Positions 6,475-14,316 of a DNA stretch of 16,952 bases are shown here, one piece after another. The notes under the pieces were generated by a model. The model ran no database searches. It was not told the origin of the DNA and worked only from the letters and a program-made list of their open reading frames with translations. The stretch comes from Candidatus Mcinerneyibacteriota bacterium (GTDB lineage Bacteria; AUK180; JAQVHJ01), in contig DAOVMD010000014.1 of the NCBI GenBank assembly GCA_030630935.1, positions 1 to 16,952 on the forward strand, written 5' to 3'. The position numbers and the translations under genes are program-made. Numbering within the stretch: the first letter of the stretch is position 1; each line of letters begins with the position of its first letter.

Positions 6475-7593
6475 ATGAATAAAAAAATCAAAATTAATAA
6501 AAGCGTAGAAACCGGATTGAAGGAACTTCTTATTTCTCTACTCGAATCAAGGAAGATTAAAGCAGTCTTTACTCTGGAGAGAAATAAAGATGCTGTGTAT
6601 TATTCGTTAATAACCGATCTTGAAAAGGTTGATCAAGCTTCTCCCTTTCTCCCATTCATGCCTGCAAATGGCGGCAAACTTCTCTCAAAGTTAACCGACA
6701 TTAAATCAATCTCTGAACCCATTGCTGCTGTAATACATCCATGTGAATTGGCTGCCTTTATTGAGTTGATTAAGAAGCAACAGGGTAGTTTGGATAATCT
6801 TTTAATTATTTCTTCTGTTTGCCCCGGGGTCATGCCGATTAATAATATTTCCGAAACTAATTTAGATGAAAAAATAAAAAAATATTTTGAATCAGCTAAG
6901 AATAGCAACATCCCAACCGGTCTTCGTGAGAACTGTGAAATTTGTTCCAGAATCATACCTACGAATGCAGATATTATTATAAATTTAATGGATAAGGATA
7001 TTGATAATAGTTTTGAGCTATATATAAATTCTGAGAAAGCAGAGAAATTTCTTGGTGACGAAAACGGGGAAATATTAGATTCGGATTTTGATTTTGCGAA
7101 TAATACATTCCCTCAAAATATTAAGGATATTATTTCACAAAAAGAAAAGAATAGAATTGCAGTAAATGAAAAGTATAAGTTTGATCAACTTGGAATGGAT
7201 GGTCTGATCGATTTATTCGGAAAGTGTATCGGGTGTCATAGTTGCGGAGGTGTTTGCCCAATATGTTACTGTGAGCTTTGTGATTTTGATTCAGCTGAAC
7301 ATGAATATAAGAAAAATGTTTTAAAGTCAGATCTTAATAGCCGAGCAGGAGTAAGACTTCCACCGAACACAATTCTTTATCAATTAGGACGATTGAACCA
7401 TATCTCTACATCCTGTGTTGGATGTGGAATGTGTACGGATGTTTGCCCGGTTGATATTCCCGTAGGAATGATTTTCTCAAGCATTGGAAATTCTGTTCAG
7501 GAATTATTCAAGTATATTCCCGGTGAAAATTTGGAAGAGGCAAATCCAATAACTGTTTATAAAAAGGAAGAACTTACAAACTTTGAAGATTAA
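6475..7593 (+). CDS. FrhB/FdhB-like iron-sulfur flavoprotein (second copy)
   Basis: A 372-residue paralogue of the preceding gene with the same layout: CEIC pair (C154/C157), cysteine block C251, C254, C257, C261, C264, C266, C269 (CPICYCELC) and C-terminal ferredoxin C314/317/320/324, ending in VYKKEEL like its neighbour. In the flavin/substrate region it differs: VIHPCELAAFIEL replaces VMRPCEMRAVIEL and SSVCPG replaces SYDCPG, so an arginine and an aspartate shared by the first copy and, as far as I recall, by most relatives are lost. It may bind another donor or act only as an electron relay (inference). AAAGGTG precedes the ATG. It is followed by a 64-base AT-rich gap with no terminator. 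Confidence 0.75.
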   Translation: MNKKIKINKSVETGLKELLISLLESRKIKAVFTLERNKDAVYYSLITDLEKVDQASPFLPFMPANGGKLLSKLTDIKSISEPIAAVIHPCELAAFIELIKKQQGSLDNLLIISSVCPGVMPINNISETNLDEKIKKYFESAKNSNIPTGLRENCEICSRIIPTNADIIINLMDKDIDNSFELYINSEKAEKFLGDENGEILDSDFDFANNTFPQNIKDIISQKEKNRIAVNEKYKFDQLGMDGLIDLFGKCIGCHSCGGVCPICYCELCDFDSAEHEYKKNVLKSDLNSRAGVRLPPNTILYQLGRLNHISTSCVGCGMCTDVCPVDIPVGMIFSSIGNSVQELFKYIPGENLEEANPITVYKKEELTNFED

Positions 7594-7657
7594 TAAGAAA
7601 TTAAATTTATGAATAAAGAAGATAATTTGTTTTTAATTTGATTCAAGGAAATAAAAG

Positions 7658-10600
7658 ATGAAAAAGGCTAAGAAAATAGGTTCAGTTTTTGTTCTTGGAG
7701 CTGGGATCGGCGGCATTCAGGCAAGCCTTGATTTAGCGGATTCGGGGTTGAAAGTTTATCTTGCTGAAAAGCAATCAGCTATCGGCGGGATGATGTCGCA
7801 GTTAGATAAAACATTTCCAACTAATGATTGTTCAATGTGTATAATGTCCCCAAAACTTGTCGGTGCAGGGAGACATAAGGATATTGAAACACTAACTAAC
7901 ATTGAAGTTTTAGATATTCAAGGCGAGCCGGGGAATTTTAAAATTAAGATAAAAGAAAAGGCAAGGTTTGTTGATGTTGATAAATGTACCGGGTGTGGAG
8001 ATTGTGCTGATGTTTGTCCAATTGAAATTCCAAGCATTTATGATGTTGGATTAGTTATGATTAATGCAACTTCCAGATTATACCCACAAGCGATTCCGAA
8101 TGCCTTTGCAATTGAAAAAGATGGCATCTCTCCTTGTAGTAACGCTTGCCCGGCAGGCTTATCGGCACAAGGTTATGTTGCGCTAATCGCCGAAAGCCGG
8201 TTTCAGGATGCAATTAATCTGGTAAGAGACACCCTTCCTTTACCATCTATTTGTGGAAGAGTTTGTCATCACCCATGTGAGCTTGAGTGTAATAGAAAGG
8301 AAGTTGATGAACCTATTGCAATCAGACCGTTAAAAAGATTTATTGCTGATTGGGCGATCTCTTCAAACGAAGAATTACCCGAAAGAATAATCCCTACAAA
8401 GAGCGAGAAAGTAGCGATTGTAGGTGCGGGAGCTTCCGGCTTAAGTTGTGCAAAGAAATTAGTTGAATTAGGATACAGTGTTACAATCTTTGATGATGCT
8501 GAATATCCTGGTGGAATGGTCACGAGCTGTCTTCCTGATTATCGAATTCCAATCAATATTGCATTATATGATATAAATCGTATCCTTGCTCTCGGAATAA
8601 ACCTGGAAAAGAAACGAATCGGTAAAGATATTAAATTAAAAGATTTACAAAAAGAATTTGACTCAACATACATTGCTATTGGCTGTCAGACAGCAAAGAA
8701 ATTGCCCATAAAAGGCAGTGAGCACAAAGATGTTTTATATGGCATTCCATTCTTAAGACGAGTAAAAAGCAGAGAGAATATTTCAATTGGAGAAAGGGTT
8801 GTTATTATTGGTGGTGGTAATGTCGGAATAGATTGTGCAAAGTCCGCCCTTAGGCTTGGGGTTAAAGAAGTTTCAGTTGTTTGTCTTGAAACCAGGGATT
8901 TAGATTCAAAAGATCGCATGCCAGCACATCATTGGGAAATTGAAGAGGCCGAGGAAGAGGGAGTAAAGATCCTTGATTCCTGGGGTCCTGTAGAAATAGT
9001 AATAAAGAATAAAAAAGTATCCGGCTTAAAGTTAAAAAGATGTACATCGGTTTACACTAAAAAAGATAAAAAATTTGCTCCTACGTTTAATGAAAAGGAG
9101 GTAACGATTGCTCAAGCTGATACCATAATTATTGCAATAGGTCAAGGATCTGACCTTACTGGTTTTGAAGATTTAGAATTTACACCGTTTAAAACGATTA
9201 AAGTAAATGAAATTTCTCTTGAAACAAATATAAAAGGCGTTTTTGCCGGGGGCGATATTGTTAAAGGTCCTGCATCTGTGGTTGATGCAATTTATTATGG
9301 AAATGAAGCCGCGGTTTCAATCGACCGATTTTTAAATAGTAAATCTTTAACAGAGGATCGAGCGAAGCTGGAAAGAAAGTTAGCAGAACTACCTGACAGG
9401 GAAATTGAAAAAATGCATAGGCTCGATCTTCTAAAAAGACCAGCCAAGATCAGAATTCATGATTTTGGAGAAATAGAAATGGGGTACCTTTCAGAGTCTG
9501 AAGTAGTTGAAGAAGCAAAAAGATGTCTTGCCTGTGCGATTTGTTCGGAATGTTTACAATGTGTTATCAGTTGCGAAGCAGATGCTATTGATCACAGCAT
9601 GCTAGATAAGTTCTATGATATTGATGCAGGGGCAGTAATTATTGCAAGCGGAACTGAAACTTTTGACCCGAACTTGAAACCAGAATATGGATATAAGAGA
9701 TATCCCAATGTTCTTACAAGCTTAGAGTATGAAAGAATTTTATCAGCATCCGGACCATTTGAAGGTCATATTGTACGACCATCTGACCATAAACAACCAA
9801 AAAATATTGCCTGGCTCCAATGTGTTGGTTCAAGAGATGAAAAAATTGGAAATACTTATTGTTCATCTGTTTGCTGTATGTATGCAACTAAGGAAGCAGT
9901 AATTACAAAGGAGCATACTCATAATGTTATTGATACAACGATTTTCATGATGGATATGCGTGCTTACGGAAAAGATTTCGACAAGTATTTCGAAAGAGCA
10001 AAAGATGAGTATGGAGTAAAGTATATAAGAAATCGAATTTCAGAAGTAAGGGAGAATCCAAGAACTCACAACTTAATTTTGCGATACGAGACTGAATCAG
10101 GAAAGTTAAAACAAAAGGAATTTGATTTAGTGGTTTTATCTGTTGGTCTTGTTGCACCTCAAAAAAGTTCAGAACTAATGAAGAAAATCGGAGTTGAGCT
10201 AAATGAATATGATTTTGTAAAAACGGGGGAACTGTATCCTCTTGAGACCAGCAAGCCTGGGATTTTTGTTTGCGGCTCATTTCAGAGCCCAAAAGATATT
10301 CCGGAGACTGTTGCGCAGTCCAGCGGTGCAGCAGCACAAGCTGAAGTTTTATTATCTGATGTTAGAAATACTTTAATAACAACAGTTGAGCTTCCTGACG
10401 AAATTGATGTTACGGGTCAAGAACCGCAGATTGGAGTATTTGTCTGTAATTGTGGAATCAATATCGGCGGTTATATTGATGTTCCTGCAGTAGTTGAATA
10501 TGCATCCACACTCCCGGGAGTTGTTTATGCTGAACATAATCTTTTCACATGTTCACAAGATACACAAAGTAAAATAAAAGAGAAAATTCATGAATATAAT

Positions 10601-12112
10601 TTAAATCGTGTAGTTGTTGCTTCTTGTACTCCAAGAACACATGAGGCTTTATTCCAAAGCACTATTAGGGAAGCAGGATTAAATAAATATCTTTTTGAAA
10701 TGGCTAATATTAGAGATCAATGTTCCTGGGTACATATGAATGAGCCGAAGAAGGCATTAATAAAAGCGAAAGAATTGGTTAGAATGGCAGTTGCAAAAGC
10801 GGCATTGTTAGAACCATTAGATTCAATTCCACTCAGTGTTACTCAAAAAGCATTAGTAATTGGTGGTGGGTTAGCAGGTATGATTACAGCAATCGATATT
10901 GCTGACCAAGGTTTTGAAGTCTTCCTGGTGGAAAAAGATTCTAAACTTGGTGGTTATATGAATCATTTATATTATTCAATATATGGTGAAGATATCCAAG
11001 CATATTTGAAAGGAATAATTTCCAAAACAAAAAAACATCCATTGATTAATTTATATTTGAATAGTCAAGTAAAAGAAATTGAAGGTTTTGTAGGAAACTA
11101 TAAAACCATTATTAATTTACCTAACCAGATCCCGTCAACAGTTGAAGTGGAACATGGAGTAGTTTTAGTTGCAACAGGTGCCGAAATGGTGCGTACAAAA
11201 GAATACCATTACGGAGAAGATAAAAGAGTCGTCAATCAACTTGAATTGGAATCTCTGATTATTAAAAAGGATAAAAGAATAAAACAAGCAAATAAAATTT
11301 TTATGATTCAGTGTGTTGGATCAAGAGATGATGAAAGACCGTATTGCAGTCGTGTTTGCTGTAGTGAAACAGTTAAAAACGCAATAAAGATTAAGGAAGA
11401 GTATCCCGAAAAAGAGATATATATTCTTTATCGTGATATGAGAACTTATGGATTCAGAGAAACTTTTTTCGAACATGCCAGGAAAATAGGAATAGTTTTC
11501 ATTCGTTATGATTCAAATAAAAAACCTGAAGTTCTAAAAGAAGCCGGAAAGCTAAAAATAAAATTCTATGATATTTTACTAGAAGAGGATATTTTTTCTG
11601 ATGTTGATTTATTAGCTTTAGCGGTAGCAATTGAACCGCGAACGGATTCAAAGGAATTATCACAACTTCTTAAGGTTCCTGTTAATGATGATGGTTTCTT
11701 CCTTGAAGCTCATGTTAAATTGAGACCTGTTGACTTCGCCACAGAGGGAGTCTTTATGTTAGGAATGGCACACTCTCCGAAATTTATTGATGAAGCCATT
11801 ACACAGGCACATGCCGCTGTTGCAAGAGCAATGACAATAATTTCTAAAGATAAATATTATGCCGAAGCTATAATCTCCCGGGTAAATGAAGAATTATGTG
11901 TTGGTTGTGGTGTTTGTGTATCAGTTTGTAATTACGGAGCTATTGAAATAATGGACGAACAACCTTCTGAAGCAAAGCAAAAAGTGATACTGCATGAAGC
12001 GGTCTGTAAGGGTTGTGGAAATTGTGCCGCAGCTTGTCCATCAGGAGCAATGCAGCAGAAAAGCTTTAAATCAGAACAATTGTTAGCAGTAATCGCTGCA
12101 GCATTTGAGTAA
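7658..12112 (+). CDS. Triple flavoprotein fusion: HdrA with inserted GltD/NfnB module, then a second HdrA
   Basis: A 1484-residue protein with three FAD-type modules. Module A: HdrA start with LGAGIGG (13-19), C58/C61 and ferredoxin C110/113/116/120. Insert (about 155-615): GltD/NfnB-like NAD(P)H oxidoreductase with C160, C164, C199, C203, C207, C211, FAD motif GAGASG (256-261), pyridine-nucleotide motif GGGNVG (385-390) and AGGDIVKGP (530-538). Module A resumes with cysteines 623-639 and QCVGSRD...YCSSVCC (721-740). Module B (about 924-1484): HdrA N-terminal domain (C930, C932, C965, C990), FAD motif GGGLAG (1069-1074), QCVGSRDD (C1219), and two ferredoxin motifs (C1414-1424, C1450-1460). 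It should couple NAD(H) to ferredoxin-type carriers through flavin bifurcation (inference). Last gene of the operon; no terminator hairpin was found after it. Confidence 0.9.
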   Translation: MKKAKKIGSVFVLGAGIGGIQASLDLADSGLKVYLAEKQSAIGGMMSQLDKTFPTNDCSMCIMSPKLVGAGRHKDIETLTNIEVLDIQGEPGNFKIKIKEKARFVDVDKCTGCGDCADVCPIEIPSIYDVGLVMINATSRLYPQAIPNAFAIEKDGISPCSNACPAGLSAQGYVALIAESRFQDAINLVRDTLPLPSICGRVCHHPCELECNRKEVDEPIAIRPLKRFIADWAISSNEELPERIIPTKSEKVAIVGAGASGLSCAKKLVELGYSVTIFDDAEYPGGMVTSCLPDYRIPINIALYDINRILALGINLEKKRIGKDIKLKDLQKEFDSTYIAIGCQTAKKLPIKGSEHKDVLYGIPFLRRVKSRENISIGERVVIIGGGNVGIDCAKSALRLGVKEVSVVCLETRDLDSKDRMPAHHWEIEEAEEEGVKILDSWGPVEIVIKNKKVSGLKLKRCTSVYTKKDKKFAPTFNEKEVTIAQADTIIIAIGQGSDLTGFEDLEFTPFKTIKVNEISLETNIKGVFAGGDIVKGPASVVDAIYYGNEAAVSIDRFLNSKSLTEDRAKLERKLAELPDREIEKMHRLDLLKRPAKIRIHDFGEIEMGYLSESEVVEEAKRCLACAICSECLQCVISCEADAIDHSMLDKFYDIDAGAVIIASGTETFDPNLKPEYGYKRYPNVLTSLEYERILSASGPFEGHIVRPSDHKQPKNIAWLQCVGSRDEKIGNTYCSSVCCMYATKEAVITKEHTHNVIDTTIFMMDMRAYGKDFDKYFERAKDEYGVKYIRNRISEVRENPRTHNLILRYETESGKLKQKEFDLVVLSVGLVAPQKSSELMKKIGVELNEYDFVKTGELYPLETSKPGIFVCGSFQSPKDIPETVAQSSGAAAQAEVLLSDVRNTLITTVELPDEIDVTGQEPQIGVFVCNCGINIGGYIDVPAVVEYASTLPGVVYAEHNLFTCSQDTQSKIKEKIHEYNLNRVVVASCTPRTHEALFQSTIREAGLNKYLFEMANIRDQCSWVHMNEPKKALIKAKELVRMAVAKAALLEPLDSIPLSVTQKALVIGGGLAGMITAIDIADQGFEVFLVEKDSKLGGYMNHLYYSIYGEDIQAYLKGIISKTKKHPLINLYLNSQVKEIEGFVGNYKTIINLPNQIPSTVEVEHGVVLVATGAEMVRTKEYHYGEDKRVVNQLELESLIIKKDKRIKQANKIFMIQCVGSRDDERPYCSRVCCSETVKNAIKIKEEYPEKEIYILYRDMRTYGFRETFFEHARKIGIVFIRYDSNKKPEVLKEAGKLKIKFYDILLEEDIFSDVDLLALAVAIEPRTDSKELSQLLKVPVNDDGFFLEAHVKLRPVDFATEGVFMLGMAHSPKFIDEAITQAHAAVARAMTIISKDKYYAEAIISRVNEELCVGCGVCVSVCNYGAIEIMDEQPSEAKQKVILHEAVCKGCGNCAAACPSGAMQQKSFKSEQLLAVIAAAFE

Positions 12113-12174
12113 TACATCAGTTTTAAAAGAACCCCACCTGCTTAATCTTTTTAATCGTTATTACTCTTTGTCCC

Positions 12175-12203
12175 TTGAAATAATTATTTAATTATGATAT
12201 AAT
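12175..12203 (+). promoter_or_regulatory. Promoter of panC
   Basis: TTGAAA (12175-12180), a 17-base spacer and the consensus TATAAT (12198-12203), with TG at 12195-12196 making an extended -10. The start would fall near 12210, giving a leader of about 24 bases that holds the AGGAG ribosome site (12220-12224). This separates panC from the preceding operon. Confidence 0.75.
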
Positions 12204-12233
12204 TATGAAAATGAATAACAGGAGTTAAAAGCA

Positions 12234-13088
12234 ATGAAGACATTTGAAAATATTACAGAGTTACGGGGATTTTTAAAGAAATTTCATAAAGAAGATAAAA
12301 CGATTGGTCTCGTTCCAACAATGGGATATCTTCATGAAGGACATATGAGCTTGGTTAAAACAGCACGGAAAGAATGTGATATTATTGTTGCAAGTATATT
12401 TGTTAACCCAGCACAATTCGCACCTAACGAAGACCTCGAATCGTATCCGAGAGATTTAAAGAAAGATCTTCATCTTCTCGAAAAGGAAGGGTGTGATATT
12501 GTTTTCTTACCGGAGAATAATGAAATTTATAATAACGATTTTGAAACATATATAAATTTGGAGAAGCTCCCTAAACATTTATGCGGATTATCAAGACCAA
12601 CACACTTCAGAGGTGTAGCGACAGTTGTAACAAAATTATTCAATATTATTCAGCCAGGTAAAGCTTATTTTGGTCAGAAGGATTATCAGCAAATTCTTGT
12701 AATAAAAAAATTGATCAGAGATTTAAATGTCCCTGTGAAAATTATAATGTGCCCAATCGTAAGAAATGATGATGGCCTTGCCTTGAGCTCAAGGAATATG
12801 TATCTGACAAAAGATGAAAGAAAAGATGCGGTTCTATTGCATCAGTCTCTATTAAAAGGTGTAGAAAGAATAAAAGCAGGTAACAAAGAAATAAATGAAA
12901 TAATTGTTGATATTAAAGCTATAATATCACAGAGTCAACATGCAAAAGTAGATTACATTTCTATTAGTAATGGTGAAACATTAAAGGAAATTGGCTCTAT
13001 AAAAGGATATAAAGGTCTGGTTCTTCTTGCCGGTGCTGTTAGGTTTGGAAAGTCTCGTTTAATAGATAATGAACTCGTTGAATTGTAA
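12234..13088 (+). CDS. panC: Pantothenate synthetase (pantoate-beta-alanine ligase)
   Basis: Joins pantoate and beta-alanine with ATP to give pantothenate, AMP and pyrophosphate, the last step before the coenzyme A pathway, in the cytoplasm. The 284-residue length is normal for the family. Diagnostic motifs are PTMGYLHEGH (28-37, the HxGH nucleotidyltransferase signature), FVNPAQF (56-62), FGQKDYQQ (146-153) and the ALSSRNMYL segment (183-191), which corresponds to the KMSKS-type loop. AGGAG at 12220-12224 supports the ATG. It has its own promoter and stands alone: panB and panD are not in the window. No functional link to the neighbouring redox operons is evident. Confidence 0.96.
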   Translation: MKTFENITELRGFLKKFHKEDKTIGLVPTMGYLHEGHMSLVKTARKECDIIVASIFVNPAQFAPNEDLESYPRDLKKDLHLLEKEGCDIVFLPENNEIYNNDFETYINLEKLPKHLCGLSRPTHFRGVATVVTKLFNIIQPGKAYFGQKDYQQILVIKKLIRDLNVPVKIIMCPIVRNDDGLALSSRNMYLTKDERKDAVLLHQSLLKGVERIKAGNKEINEIIVDIKAIISQSQHAKVDYISISNGETLKEIGSIKGYKGLVLLAGAVRFGKSRLIDNELVEL

Positions 13089-13163
13089 AGAAAGGGTTCC
13101 GGCACCCAAAACTTTCCTCTCGCATCGCAGCGAAGTAAGATCTAGCTTTCGTTCAAAGTTCAG

Positions 13164-13179
13164 TATCTAGCTCTAGATA
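13164..13179. repeat. TATCTAG-CT-CTAGATA inverted repeat
   Basis: A perfect 7-bp inverted repeat with a 2-base centre. The related words TCTAGCT (13141-13147) and TCTAGATAT (13383-13391) occur in the same spacer. It may be a protein-binding site or repeat debris; nothing decides between them. Confidence 0.35.
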
Positions 13180-13217
13180 ACTACACATATGTTAATCATC
13201 ATTAAAAAACATTATTT

Positions 13218-13257
13218 TCAGTTGCACGATTGGTCAATTGACCAATCGTGCAACTGA
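13218..13257. repeat. 40-bp perfect palindrome without loop
   Basis: The left arm TCAGTTGCACGATTGGTCAA (13218-13237) is followed directly by its exact reverse complement (13238-13257). A 40-base perfect palindrome with no spacer is rare by chance, particularly one with a less AT-rich core than the surrounding DNA. No T tract follows on either side, so it is a poor intrinsic terminator. It lies 130 bases before panC-distal sequence ends and about 175 bases before the arsR -35 element. Possible roles are a dimeric or tetrameric protein site, a recombination or mobile-element end, or a transcript-end structure. Confidence 0.85.
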
Positions 13258-13430
13258 CATGAATAATAATTATATAGAATACTTTTTTGCATTAATAAAA
13301 AACAATAATGTCGAAAGACTTTTGCGCAGCTATATAAATGTTAGATCCAGATAGTATAAATGTGAATAATACAATATATCGGTCTAGATATATATCAAAA
13401 ATTTAAATTAATATTTCCTTAAAAAAAGAC

Positions 13431-13459
13431 TTGACAATATTACAATATTGTGATATAAC
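13431..13459 (+). promoter_or_regulatory. Promoter of the arsR-tlpA-trxB-trxA operon
   Basis: TTGACA (13431-13436), a 17-base spacer and TATAAC (13454-13459). Transcription would start near 13466, about 52 bases before the regulator's ATG. The -10 element is enclosed by the inverted repeat at 13444-13465, as expected for a repressor-controlled promoter. Confidence 0.75.
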
Positions 13460-13465
13460 AATATT
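13444..13465. promoter_or_regulatory. Probable ArsR-type operator overlapping the -10
   Basis: AATATTGT (13444-13451), six bases, then ACAATATT (13458-13465): a perfect 8-6-8 inverted repeat that contains the -10 element. The half-site ACAATATT also occurs directly at 13434-13441 and 13442-13449, giving three copies across the promoter. ArsR/SmtB repressors typically bind AT-rich inverted repeats at or near the promoter and repress their own gene. Autoregulation is therefore likely, though inferred. Confidence 0.6.
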
Positions 13466-13517
13466 ATAAAAATGCTCTTGGTGATAAAAAGGAGCACAAA
13501 AAAGGAAGAGACGAAAT

Positions 13518-13805
13518 ATGGACTCTAAGAAATTAGCCAAGATTTTCAAGATACTGAGTAAGCCATCTAATGTTAAGATACTTCGGGCACTACAAGGTTG
13601 TAAAAAATGTGTAACGAGTTTAGAGCTTGAATTGAATATCAAGCAGTCAAATTTATCCCAGCATTTGAATTACCTGAAAAATTTTAACATTCTGGATTAT
13701 GAGCGTAAGGGTAATAAAAATTGTTATTACATTAAGGATAAGAGGTACATTAAGTTGATTGCGTATTTAATAAAAAAATTTGAGGAGGTAAATAGTGAGA
13801 AATAA
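13518..13805 (+). CDS. ArsR/SmtB-type transcriptional regulator with a CxxC motif
   Basis: A 95-residue winged-helix repressor: PSNVKILRAL (16-25), recognition helix IKQSNLSQHLNYLKN (41-55) and wing YERKGNKNCYYI (61-72). Such proteins leave DNA when metals or oxidised/persulfidated cysteines alter them. C28 and C31 (GCKKC) lie just before the recognition-helix pair, close to where ArsR has its ELCVCDL arsenite site, and C69 is in the wing. The signal might be a metal(loid), persulfide or disulfide stress; sequence alone does not decide. Its stop overlaps the next gene's start by 11 bases, so the regulator and thioredoxin genes are coupled. AGGAAG near 13503 precedes the ATG. Confidence 0.87.
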   Translation: MDSKKLAKIFKILSKPSNVKILRALQGCKKCVTSLELELNIKQSNLSQHLNYLKNFNILDYERKGNKNCYYIKDKRYIKLIAYLIKKFEEVNSEK

Positions 13806-14313
13806 ACTTTCGATTTTTACACTTGGTTTAGTTTTGCTGACATCAGTTTTATTATTAAGTGGTTGTCCTGAAAACAATCCGACTTCTTCATCGAAAGCGA
13901 TGCCGGAATTTAACTTAGAGAATATTCATGGTGGTATGGTTAATTCCTCAGATTTAAAAGGCAAGGTTCTTGTTTTGGATTTTTGGGCTACCTGGTGTGC
14001 CCCTTGTCTTCAAGCGACACCATATTTAAAAAAATTACATAAAGAATTTGAAGGTAAGCCGGTAGAGATTATAGGAATAAATTTGGATTATGATAAATCG
14101 AATGATTTCGTTGTAAAGTTTGCCAAGAAAAAAGGGATTGCGTATACCATTTTAAAAGGAGACCAGAAGATTTCCGGAAAATTTAAAATTCGTGGAATTC
14201 CAGTTTTTTTTCTTATAGATAAGGAAGGTAATATTAAGCAGAAATATATTGGGTTCAATCCTTCATTTTTCAATAAATTACCTTCGGAGATAAATAAATT
14301 ATTAGAGGAATAG
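13795..14313 (+). CDS. TlpA/ResA-like thioredoxin-fold lipoprotein
   Basis: A 172-residue membrane-anchored thiol-disulfide protein. Residues 1-23 form a lipoprotein signal with the lipobox LLSGC, C24 being the lipidation site, followed by a short Ser/Thr-rich linker. The AhpC/TSA-like thioredoxin domain (about 37-170) has the redox motif WCAPC (W67, C68, C71) and the cis-proline segment GIPVF (P136). Relatives reduce apocytochrome or other exported protein cysteines on the outer face of the inner membrane. The GTG start is set by GAGGAGG at 13782-13788, with an 11-base overlap with arsR. How it gets electrons across the membrane is not shown: no CcdA or DsbD gene is in the window. Confidence 0.88.
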   Translation: MRNKLSIFTLGLVLLTSVLLLSGCPENNPTSSSKAMPEFNLENIHGGMVNSSDLKGKVLVLDFWATWCAPCLQATPYLKKLHKEFEGKPVEIIGINLDYDKSNDFVVKFAKKKGIAYTILKGDQKISGKFKIRGIPVFFLIDKEGNIKQKYIGFNPSFFNKLPSEINKLLEE

Positions 14314-14316
14314 ATT

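Larger units (their letters stand above)
13089..13517. other. Intergenic region with palindromes and the arsR control region
   Basis: No coding sequence was found in these 429 bases. The first part contains a weak GGGT/ACCC hairpin after panC (13094-13107) without a T tract, so it is not a clear terminator. CTAG-containing inverted repeats follow (13164-13179), then a 40-bp perfect palindrome (13218-13257), a further AT-rich stretch, and the promoter and operator of the ArsR-type gene. The minus-strand open frame over 13403-13642 is a shadow of the regulator and its control region. Confidence 0.6.

Noticed and set aside
9945-10337. Minus-strand open frame of 130 residues inside the large fusion gene
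   Set aside because: It is antisense to conserved HdrA sequence and resembles no family.
7658-12112. Assembly artefact joining separate genes into one frame
   Set aside because: The frame is continuous for 1484 codons, domains join at sensible linkers, and base composition is uniform, so a true fusion is more likely.
13094-13107. Terminator after panC
   Set aside because: The GGGT/ACCC stem is only 4 bp and has no T tract.
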